IMG/VR virus record: IMGVR_UViG_3300025120_000007
Coordinates: 1 to 35,445 of that record
Direction: 5' to 3' (one strand)
Source of the DNA: a virus
Length of the DNA: 35,445 bases
The notes under the pieces are model-generated. The model saw only the letters and a list, made by a program, of their open reading frames with translations. It had not been told where the DNA came from and did not search any database. Below are positions 30,044 through 35,445 of the stretch, piece after piece (position 1 is the stretch's first letter; each line of letters starts with the position of its first letter). A program made the position numbers and the translations under genes.

Positions 30044-30324
30044 ACATTAATAAATTCTACGGAATGACCGGCGGCGTTATTGTCTGTAATTGGTGCAACG
30101 GCGACTGTCTTGGTGCTTGTGGCGATGTAAGTAGTAAGCGAGGCTTCACCGCGTATTGCTTTGATTGCGACGCGCCATGTACTACCATAGAATTACCTAC
30201 GTCGGGCGCAGGTACACTAGAAGACGCAACAGAACGCACCGCTTTAGACGTATGGCGAGACGCAGCAATGCGGGATAGAGTGCTGCCAGAATATCAACTA
30301 GGATCATTGGGGGAATTAATATGA
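30040..30324 (+). CDS. Cysteine-rich early protein, possible zinc finger (Lar-like?)
   Basis: A 94-residue protein with Cys at CNWC, DCLGAC and YCFDCDAPC near residues 16-47, a zinc-binding arrangement. A helical C-terminal half contains ERTALDVWRDAAM. The layout, Cys pairs followed by an A-x-x-x-W-x-x-x-A helix, is like restriction alleviation (Lar) proteins, but the fit is loose. If true it would protect incoming phage DNA from host restriction. Strong GGAGG precedes the ATG. Confidence 0.55.
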   Translation: MNINKFYGMTGGVIVCNWCNGDCLGACGDVSSKRGFTAYCFDCDAPCTTIELPTSGAGTLEDATERTALDVWRDAAMRDRVLPEYQLGSLGELI

Positions 30325-30488
30325 TGTTTAAAACAGTATCAGAAGACCTATTCCAACGCATGATAGTAAACGCAATTAAAGACGGCCTAACATTCGGCGC
30401 ATATGTACGCAATGGGTGGTATACAATAGAGTATACTGGTGGGTATAATGAAGCTCAAACAGACGACGAGGAAAACGCTAATGAATAA
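30321..30488 (+). CDS. Small early protein, 55 aa
   Basis: Helical N-terminus (SEDLFQRMIVNAIKDGL) followed by aromatic, beta-prone residues (VRNGWYTIEYTGGY) and an acidic end (DDEENANE). GGGGGAA precedes the ATG, which overlaps the previous stop (ATGA). Not recognised; real gene status rests on its coupling and its position in an unbroken series of overlapping genes. Confidence 0.55.
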   Translation: MMFKTVSEDLFQRMIVNAIKDGLTFGAYVRNGWYTIEYTGGYNEAQTDDEENANE

Positions 30489-30741
30489 CGCAATCACAAT
30501 GCCATGTAGCATTTCAGACGGCCAACAATACGACGATAGCCACGGCGTGGGGTTACCCTATCATCCTATGGATTATGATGAGCATGGTTTTATTTATGAG
30601 ATAATCCGAACAATGCGGGGCTATCTAGTGTTACGGCATAGCCACGACCAAAATAGCGACATACTAGAACATTACTTCACAAAGCTATCCGACGCGCATA
30701 GTTTTATTAACGCCAACCCAGAGGGCTATGACGATGATTGA
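30481..30741 (+). CDS. Early protein, 86 aa
   Basis: I choose ATG 30481, which overlaps the previous stop and has GAGGAAAA at the right distance; an in-frame ATG at 30439 lies inside the preceding gene. The protein is acidic with many Asp, His and Tyr (DDSHGVGLPYHPMDYDEHGF) and a C-terminal FTKLSDAHSFINANP helix. The pattern F-x-x-L-x-x-A-x-x-x-I is common in small phage proteins. Unknown function. Confidence 0.55.
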   Translation: MNNAITMPCSISDGQQYDDSHGVGLPYHPMDYDEHGFIYEIIRTMRGYLVLRHSHDQNSDILEHYFTKLSDAHSFINANPEGYDDD

Positions 30742-31018
30742 ACGACGATGGTTGTCCATGGTTAACCATATGGATTTGAGAAAAGGCAGGGATTACTCAA
30801 TAACTCAATTACTGGGCCTAGAGTGTTTTGAGGATATCCCAAGAAAGACGCTATATTCTCGTTTATCCAAAACAGATTGGATATTACCCAAGCACATCAA
30901 ATCACTGACTATGGCTAAACACGGCGACATATGGCCCCAGTTTGAAAGGCCAGACCATAAGCTCTCGTCGTGGTACTTAAGCAAACCTTGGTCGAACATT
31001 GGAGGCGATAGACTGTGA
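30734..31018 (+). CDS. Early basic protein, 94 aa
   Basis: Start at ATG 30734 (9 bases after GAGGG) is preferred to ATG 30728. Basic protein with many Trp (about seven) and a helix-rich core (ITQLLGLECFEDIPRKTLYSRL) that resembles a helix-turn-helix DNA-binding region: a Q-L-x-G pattern followed by P-x-x-T-L-x-x-R-L. It could regulate the early operon. It ends in a GTG overlap with the next gene. Confidence 0.5.
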   Translation: MIERRWLSMVNHMDLRKGRDYSITQLLGLECFEDIPRKTLYSRLSKTDWILPKHIKSLTMAKHGDIWPQFERPDHKLSSWYLSKPWSNIGGDRL

Positions 31019-31215
31019 ACCTGTTTCCCGTAATAGACAAAAGAATAACTAGAGGTGCTACACGACACACTAAAACAGGCTTATGGTATAAAGACCGCAA
31101 ACATCGATATATAGGCTTTTTAGTATCAACAATAGGTTGGTTTAGCGTCGTTATGCTAGGCTTGTGTGGTGCTTTGTTATTCTATATACTAGCTATATTG
31201 CTTTTGAGTTTATAA
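31015..31215 (+). CDS. Early small membrane protein, 66 aa (GTG start)
   Basis: A basic N-terminal half (DKRITRGATRHTKTGLWYKDRKHR) and a long hydrophobic C-terminal half (about residues 33-66) that can span the membrane once or twice. GTG overlaps the previous stop (GTGA), with GGAGGCGATA in front. Early phage membrane peptides often block superinfection or alter the envelope; this is only a possibility here. Confidence 0.6.
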   Translation: MNLFPVIDKRITRGATRHTKTGLWYKDRKHRYIGFLVSTIGWFSVVMLGLCGALLFYILAILLLSL

Positions 31216-31228
31216 AGAGAGGTGAAAC

Positions 31229-31417
31229 ATGACAATAATTGAGATAGTAGACGGTTCTAACGGTTACCACCATAAAATCATACAGGGTGATTTAGATCCC
31301 TATTTAGAAGACATTAGATACGAAACATGGGATGAAGCATTTGACGCTTTAAATCACTTGTTTAAGGACGTTAAGCATCGACAGTTTAACATTGTCACTC
31401 TGGGAGATATCAAATGA
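31229..31417 (+). CDS. Early acidic protein, 62 aa
   Basis: An acidic protein (IEIVDGSNGYHHKIIQGDL, then RYETWDEAFDALNHLFKDV) with beta-alpha character. GAGAGGTG precedes the ATG. Stop overlaps the next ATG (ATGA). The T-W-D-E-A-F-D-A-L helix resembles that of several short phage proteins with no assigned role. Not recognised. Confidence 0.55.
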   Translation: MTIIEIVDGSNGYHHKIIQGDLDPYLEDIRYETWDEAFDALNHLFKDVKHRQFNIVTLGDIK

Positions 31418-31632
31418 ATTTTTGGTTTGGAGAGCTATTGTTAACGATAGAACTACGCAATGGCATAGGCTTAGACATTGAGTCTACCGACAGTAGACCA
31501 GTGTGGGTAATGAATAATAACACGGGCAACCTAACGACCATGTTGTTTAATGGTATGATACTGCTACTGCCTTTTGTAATTATTACTCTGGGTTCAATTT
31601 ACGACGATTACGAGGTGCTAGACGATGAGTAG
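31414..31632 (+). CDS. Early small membrane protein, 72 aa
   Basis: Two hydrophobic stretches, one weak at the N-terminus and one clear near residues 44-60 (MILLLPFVIITLGSIYD), followed by an acidic tail (DDYEVLDDE). This is the second membrane peptide in the early operon, coupled to genes on either side. GGGAGATA is 5 bases before the ATG. Function unknown. Confidence 0.55.
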   Translation: MNFWFGELLLTIELRNGIGLDIESTDSRPVWVMNNNTGNLTTMLFNGMILLLPFVIITLGSIYDDYEVLDDE

Positions 31633-31873
31633 AATAAAAGAAAATTTTATGGGTTACGACGGTCTAAAGTTTGAGTCTAATGACCCGCTGTACACTAGAG
31701 CGATTAATGAGCTAGTCGAGTATGACGTACATTATATGTCGCTAACTGAAATGTATCACATTGTTACAAACGCAAAGCGTGATCATTATGTCGCTATGGA
31801 CAAAAAAGACCTATTGTACTTATGGGACGATTGGTGCATAGAAACCTTGGGAATGGGTGGCGACAATGAGTAG
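31625..31873 (+). CDS. Early acidic protein, 82 aa
   Basis: Acidic, helical protein (RAINELVEYDVHYMSLTEMYHIV, then DKKDLLYLWDDWCIETLGM). GAGGTGCTAGACG lies before the ATG, which overlaps the preceding stop by 8 bases. The combination of a helix and W-D-D-W may form a compact helical domain. Not recognised as a known family. Its end overlaps the next gene by 8 bases. Confidence 0.55.
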   Translation: MSRIKENFMGYDGLKFESNDPLYTRAINELVEYDVHYMSLTEMYHIVTNAKRDHYVAMDKKDLLYLWDDWCIETLGMGGDNE

Positions 31874-32045
31874 CCGTTGTAAGGCTTGTAATGTGCTTTT
31901 AGACTCTGGAGAGGCAAGCAGGTCTGACCCAAGTACTAACCTGTACATAGAATTGTGTACGCCCTGTTATATAGCGTCTGGATATGCCAGAGAATCATTA
32001 GAAGACATATTGTCAGATGATTATGGGGATGAATATGGATACTGA
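31866..32045 (+). CDS. Small zinc-finger protein of T7-like phages, 59 aa
   Basis: Cys pairs CKAC (residues 5-8) and CTPC (near 34-37) form a zinc-binding site in a plan known from many T7-like phages (S-R-C-K-A-C-x-x-x-L ... D-P-x-T-x-x-Y-x-x-L-C-x-x-C). I choose ATG 31866, overlapping the previous stop; a GTG at 31857 would add three residues. The C-terminal tail is acidic (Asp, Glu, Tyr). Role unknown. Confidence 0.65.
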   Translation: MSSRCKACNVLLDSGEASRSDPSTNLYIELCTPCYIASGYARESLEDILSDDYGDEYGY

Positions 32046-32298
32046 TAGTGGGGTATTCGGCATGATGAAGGCAGATGGTTTAAAAGACGCTATTGTCGGT
32101 ATATGCCGTCGATATGGACAAGAAAATGTCATTCTTTACGACGAAGACAAAGTTATTAAGATTCTTATGGATGACGGTATGGATTACGAAGAGGCTGTAG
32201 AGTATTACGAGCATAACATTATCGGTGCTTGGGTAGGCGACGGCACACCGGCCTTTTGTTTTCGCTTGTTAGAAGAGGAGGATAAGTATAATGGATGA
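32035..32298 (+). CDS. Conserved small phage protein, about 87 aa
   Basis: The core (DAIVGICRRYGQENVILYDEDKVIKILM, then EEAVEYYEHNIIGAWVGDGTPAF) matches a family seen in phages and some bacteria, with A-I-V-G-I-x-x-R-x-G and E-A-x-E-Y-x-E-x-N-x-x-G. Several in-frame ATGs exist (32017, 32023, 32029, 32035, 32062); 32035 has GGGGAT in front, and 32062 is also reasonable. Acidic protein with no catalytic motif visible. Confidence 0.65.
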   Translation: MDTDSGVFGMMKADGLKDAIVGICRRYGQENVILYDEDKVIKILMDDGMDYEEAVEYYEHNIIGAWVGDGTPAFCFRLLEEEDKYNG

Positions 32299-32380
32299 AC
32301 TTGAAAGATACGATTTTATATGGTATACTCTTTCAGTATCTTTGGTTATGTTTTATATTTATCTTAAAAGTTTAACCTAA
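32291..32380 (+). CDS. Tiny membrane peptide, 29 aa
   Basis: A short charged N-terminus (DELERYD) followed by one membrane segment (residues 9-24). AGGAGGAT, a near-perfect ribosome site, precedes the ATG, and the gene overlaps the previous one by 8 bases. A promoter-like sequence lies within it. Similar tiny membrane peptides occur across phage early regions; no role is known. Confidence 0.5.
   Translation: MDELERYDFIWYTLSVSLVMFYIYLKSLT
32301..32329 (+). promoter_or_regulatory. Putative sigma-70 promoter before the replication genes
   Basis: TTGAAA (32301-32306), 17-base spacer, TATACT (32324-32329) with TG one base before the -10. It lies inside the tiny membrane peptide gene, about 100 bases before SSB, and would let the replication genes be transcribed independently of the sigma-54 promoter. 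Confidence 0.5.
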
Positions 32381-32426
32381 AGACCAACCACTTATTAATC
32401 ACTAGTATACATTTGGAGATACTACT

Positions 32427-32798
32427 ATGGCAACATTAGAAGGCACGTTAGCATTTGAGAACCTCAATTCACATGAAGAGTACAACGGTCAATCCACGGG
32501 GAAATACTCTGTTGTATTGTCCTTAGATTCAGATGTAGCAGAGTCTCTTAAAACGGAAGGCGTTAAGATGCGCGAGTATGAAGGTACGCCACAGCGCAAG
32601 TTTGCGTCTAAATTCGATGTACCTGTTTTTGATGTAGACGGTACACCTTTTGCGTCCAATGTTATTGGTCGTGGGTCTAAGGTACGCATAGCGTATACCT
32701 TGGGTAAGCCCCACCCTGTACACGGGGTAGCACCTTACTTGAATAAAATCAAGGTGTTGGAAGTAGCAGAAGCATCAGAGGATGATGGTGACTTTTAA
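32427..32798 (+). CDS. Single-stranded DNA-binding protein (T7 gp2.5-like)
   Basis: This 123-residue protein opens with a beta-strand rich segment (MATLEGTLAFENLN) and ends in an acidic tail with a terminal Phe (EASEDDGDF). The acidic C-terminus ending in an aromatic residue is the feature by which T7 gp2.5 contacts polymerase and helicase. The intervening part has OB-fold-like strands. It is half the length of T7 gp2.5 (232). Upstream of primase-helicase and polymerase, it is placed as a replication factor. GGAG lies 9 bases before the ATG. Confidence 0.75.
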   Translation: MATLEGTLAFENLNSHEEYNGQSTGKYSVVLSLDSDVAESLKTEGVKMREYEGTPQRKFASKFDVPVFDVDGTPFASNVIGRGSKVRIAYTLGKPHPVHGVAPYLNKIKVLEVAEASEDDGDF

Positions 32799-32800
32799 CC

Positions 32801-34432
32801 ATGAAGCATCAACATAAAACTGAGTCTAAATTTGTCGGACATGAGCCATGCCCTAAGTGTGGCTCTAAGGACAATCTAGGTAGATACGATGACGGTCATG
32901 CTTTTTGCTATGGCTGTCAATACTATGAATTTGCTGATGACGATAAGAGAGATATATTGTCAGTAGGCATACTACATCGAGGATTAGAGATGACAGGTGT
33001 TGTAGCAGCTATACCTGAGCTTCGTTTATCTAAGGCCACCATGCAGTTGTATGGTGTGACCATAGAATACGATTCAGTGGGTAAGATAGTTAAGCACCAC
33101 TACCCTTACGTTGATAAAGGCACGAATGAAACCACAGGCACCAAGGTGCGAGTATGTGACTCAAAGCAATTCTTTGCTACAGGTGGTTTCCAGAATGTGG
33201 GTCTTTTTGGTCAACAGAAGTTTAAAGGTGGCGGTAGGTACATAACGATAACTGAGGGTGAGAAGGATTGTCTTGCAGTATCGGAGATGTTCGATAACAA
33301 GTGGCCCGTGGTGTCCATAAGATCAGGCGCACCTAACGCTTCTAAGGACATTAAAGAGAACCTAGAGTACCTAGAGTCTTTTGACAATGTTGTTATCTGT
33401 TTTGATAATGATAAGGCGGGACAGGACGCAGCTAATTCAGTGCTAGACCTGTTTACTCCTAACAAGGCAAAGAATGTTTTGTTACCCATGAAGGACGCCG
33501 CAGAGATGCTAGTGGCTAACAAGGTGACTGAGTTCGTCAAGGAGTGGTGGAACGCTAAGACCTATCAACCTGATGGTATTATCTCAGGCGTGGACACATG
33601 GGACATGATAACTGCCAGAGAAGACGTACTGGTATACCCTTACCCTTGGTCTTGTCTTAATGACCTTACATTTGGCTTTAGGGAGCGTGAGCTAGTGACA
33701 ATAACTAGCGGCTCAGGTATGGGTAAGAGTCAGTTAGTGAGAGAGCTAGAGCATTACATCCTAGATGCTACAGAGGACAACATTGGTATTTTAGCGTTAG
33801 AGGAAGATGTACCTAGAACTGCTCTGGGTCTTATGTCCATCGAAGCTAACGCACCCTTGCATCTCAGGGATGACTTTGACATTGAAGCTAAACGTGGTTT
33901 CTGGGAGCGTACTTTAGGTACTGGTAGGGTGTATCTATTCGATCACTGGGGTTCTACATCAGAAGACAATCTGTTAGCCAGAATACGCTACATGGCTAAG
34001 GGTCTTGACTGCAAGTGGATAATCCTAGATCATTTGAGTATAGTAGTTAGCGACCAAGACATAGCAGATGAGCGTAAGGCCATTGACAGCATAATGACCA
34101 ACCTCCGTAAACTGGTACAGGAGACAGGCGTAGGTTTGTTCCTTGTGTCACACTTGCGTAGGCCACAAGGTAAAGCACACGAAGACGGTGGACAAATATC
34201 CCTTGCTGAACTGAGAGGTTCTGCGGCTATCGCTCAGTTGTCCGACATGGTTATTGGTTTAGAGCGAGATCAACAGAACGGCGACCCTAGGATACGAAAC
34301 ACAACTACGGTGAGAGTATTGAAGAATCGCTTTGCTGGGCTTACTGGCCCTGCTTGCTACCTACATTACAATAAGGACACCGGACGTATGGAGGAGACAA
34401 CCTGTCCTCTGGATGATGGGGGTGAGTTTTAA
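32801..34432 (+). CDS. Primase-helicase (T7 gp4-like)
   Basis: A 543-residue bifunctional protein (T7 gp4A has 566). N-terminal zinc ribbon with Cys17, Cys20, Cys36 and Cys39; a TOPRIM primase domain with ITEGEKDCLAV near 147-157 and CFDNDKAGQDAA near 200-211; and a C-terminal RecA-like helicase with Walker A GSGMGKS (304-310), later LALEED and WIILDHLSIVV (Walker B) and an R-finger region near HLRRPQGK. It unwinds the fork and makes primers for the polymerase, whose start overlaps this stop in TAATG. Confidence 0.95.
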   Translation: MKHQHKTESKFVGHEPCPKCGSKDNLGRYDDGHAFCYGCQYYEFADDDKRDILSVGILHRGLEMTGVVAAIPELRLSKATMQLYGVTIEYDSVGKIVKHHYPYVDKGTNETTGTKVRVCDSKQFFATGGFQNVGLFGQQKFKGGGRYITITEGEKDCLAVSEMFDNKWPVVSIRSGAPNASKDIKENLEYLESFDNVVICFDNDKAGQDAANSVLDLFTPNKAKNVLLPMKDAAEMLVANKVTEFVKEWWNAKTYQPDGIISGVDTWDMITAREDVLVYPYPWSCLNDLTFGFRERELVTITSGSGMGKSQLVRELEHYILDATEDNIGILALEEDVPRTALGLMSIEANAPLHLRDDFDIEAKRGFWERTLGTGRVYLFDHWGSTSEDNLLARIRYMAKGLDCKWIILDHLSIVVSDQDIADERKAIDSIMTNLRKLVQETGVGLFLVSHLRRPQGKAHEDGGQISLAELRGSAAIAQLSDMVIGLERDQQNGDPRIRNTTTVRVLKNRFAGLTGPACYLHYNKDTGRMEETTCPLDDGGEF

Positions 34433-35445
34433 TGGTTTCTTCAGACGCTCAGGTCAGAGAGATAATATTTGACATAGAAACTAATGGTCTTGACCCAGAC
34501 GTAGTGCATTGTGTTTGTGCTTTAGAGGGCGAGGTTTCCTTTTGGACTAAAGACCCTATTGAGTTCCAAGCGTACATTACTGAGGGACACTGCCGCTTAG
34601 TGGGCCACAACATCATAGGCTATGACATACCAGTGCTTGAGAAGCTGTGGAACATAGACTTTAGTGGTTGCGAGATAGTGGACACCCTAGTGCTGTCTAG
34701 GTTAGCTAATCCTTCCAGAGAGGGCGGTCACTCTCTTAAGGCATGGGGAGAACGTCTAAGGTTTCCTAAAGGTGACCATAGCGATTGGGATACGTTTACG
34801 CCTGAGATGCTATTGTACTGTCAACAGGACGTTTCGGTTAACAAGAGAGTCTTACAAGAGGTACGTTACGAGCTAAGAGACAACATGAGCTTAAAGTTAA
34901 AAGGGTTCTCTCAGGAATCTATAGACCTAGAGCATGATGTACAACGCATTGTATCAAAGCAGATAGACAAGGGTTGGTTACTAGACCAAGAGAAAGCCTT
35001 TGTATTACTAGCGCAATTAAAGGAGAAGAAGAATGAGTATGAAGACGAAGTACATAAGACTTTCAAACCGTTGCCTACATTCGTTAAGGAGATTCAACCA
35101 AAAGTTAAGAAAGATAAAACGCTCTCTGTTGTCGGACTAAAGTTCCTAGGCGACCAATGGACTAACGTATGCGGTGACTTTAGCAGGATAGACTGGGAAC
35201 AGTTTAACCTAGGTTCTCGTCAGCAGATTGGTAGGTATTTACAATACTTTGGTTGGGTGCCTGAGAAGGACAAGTATACAGAGACAGGTAAGCCTATTGT
35301 AGATGAAAAGACTTTAGAGAATGTAACGGATATCCCAGAGGCTGTATTGATCGCTAAGTATCTTATGATACAGAAGCGTATAGCTCAGGTACAAAGTTGG
35401 TTAGAGGCTGTTAAAGACGATGGTAGGGTACATGGTTACGTTAAT
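34432..35445 (+). CDS. DNA polymerase, family A (T7 gp5-like), N-terminal part
   Basis: First 338 codons of the polymerase; the rest is at 1-880, with 127 bases present twice. The 3'-5' proofreading domain is intact: Exo I FDIETNGL (Asp14, Glu16), Exo II VGHNIIGYD near 65-73, Exo III YCQQDVSVNK near 124. Then the thumb begins (IVSKQIDKGW) and the region that in T7 holds the thioredoxin-binding insert is shorter and has a different sequence, so processivity may rely less on thioredoxin (inference). Start at ATG 34432, overlapping the primase-helicase stop. Confidence 0.95.
   Translation, partial: MVSSDAQVREIIFDIETNGLDPDVVHCVCALEGEVSFWTKDPIEFQAYITEGHCRLVGHNIIGYDIPVLEKLWNIDFSGCEIVDTLVLSRLANPSREGGHSLKAWGERLRFPKGDHSDWDTFTPEMLLYCQQDVSVNKRVLQEVRYELRDNMSLKLKGFSQESIDLEHDVQRIVSKQIDKGWLLDQEKAFVLLAQLKEKKNEYEDEVHKTFKPLPTFVKEIQPKVKKDKTLSVVGLKFLGDQWTNVCGDFSRIDWEQFNLGSRQQIGRYLQYFGWVPEKDKYTETGKPIVDEKTLENVTDIPEAVLIAKYLMIQKRIAQVQSWLEAVKDDGRVHGYVN
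35319..35445. repeat. Direct terminal repeat, right copy (contig closure)
   Basis: Identical to bases 1-127; see the left copy. Removing either copy gives a continuous polymerase reading frame of 588 residues. Confidence 0.95.

Noticed and set aside
1-35445. Phage RNA polymerase, integrase, tRNA genes, CRISPR array or toxin-antitoxin pair
   Set aside because: No open frame shows RNA polymerase or recombinase motifs, no clover-leaf was noticed, and the only short repeats are the origin iterons, operator dyads and coding repeats. A tRNA scan would be needed to exclude a tRNA fully.

Overview
The window is a complete, circularly closed phage genome of the short-tailed (podovirus, T7-like) type. 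Bases 1-127 are repeated exactly at 35319-35445, so the unique genome is about 35,318 bp and the DNA polymerase gene is cut by the window edge (34432 to the end, continuing at 1-880). Base composition is moderately AT-rich. The phage has T7-style replication proteins (family A polymerase, primase-helicase, SSB, 5'-3' exonuclease, endonuclease I) but no visible phage RNA polymerase, so it should depend on host RNA polymerase. A class II (B12-dependent) ribonucleotide reductase and the overall layout recall marine podoviruses such as SIO1 and the cobaviruses. I infer a proteobacterial host that has sigma-54 and an NtrC-type activator, which argues against SAR11.

Layout: two transcription arms diverge from a gene-free control region at 27427-28345 and converge on a terminator at 5079-5100. 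The rightward arm (28346 to the end, then 1-5060) starts with about sixteen small, tightly coupled early genes. It continues with SSB, primase-helicase, DNA polymerase, a GIY-YIG nuclease, exonuclease, endonuclease I, a DUF3310 protein and the reductase. The leftward arm (27426 down to 5099) carries small terminase, an M15-type endolysin, large terminase, portal, a run of small basic or conserved proteins, glutaredoxin, scaffold, major capsid protein, holin, an 830-residue cysteine-rich repeat protein, two tail tube proteins, tail fibre, a receptor-binding cassette, small membrane proteins and three large putative ejection proteins.

The control region is the most remarkable part. It holds (i) a tandem array of 11-bp units of the form WTATMCACAGG, several containing perfect DnaA boxes (TTATCCACA), with a diverged continuation in the same 11-bp phase, which looks like a replication origin; (ii) three copies of a 15-bp dyad, GCACCATTGTAGTGC, that resemble NtrC enhancer sites; and (iii) a perfect match to the sigma-54 -24/-12 consensus (TGGCACG-N4-TTGCA) just upstream of the first early gene. 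Read together, this suggests that early phage transcription is under host nitrogen-stress (NtrC/sigma-54) control. The leftward arm instead has two near-identical sigma-70-type promoters, at 27553-27581 and 22014-22042.

Other unusual items are the cysteine-rich repeat protein in the virion operon (about 54 Cys), a 21-residue peptide with seven cysteines and a strong ribosome binding site, and a modular tail-fibre region with duplicated parts.
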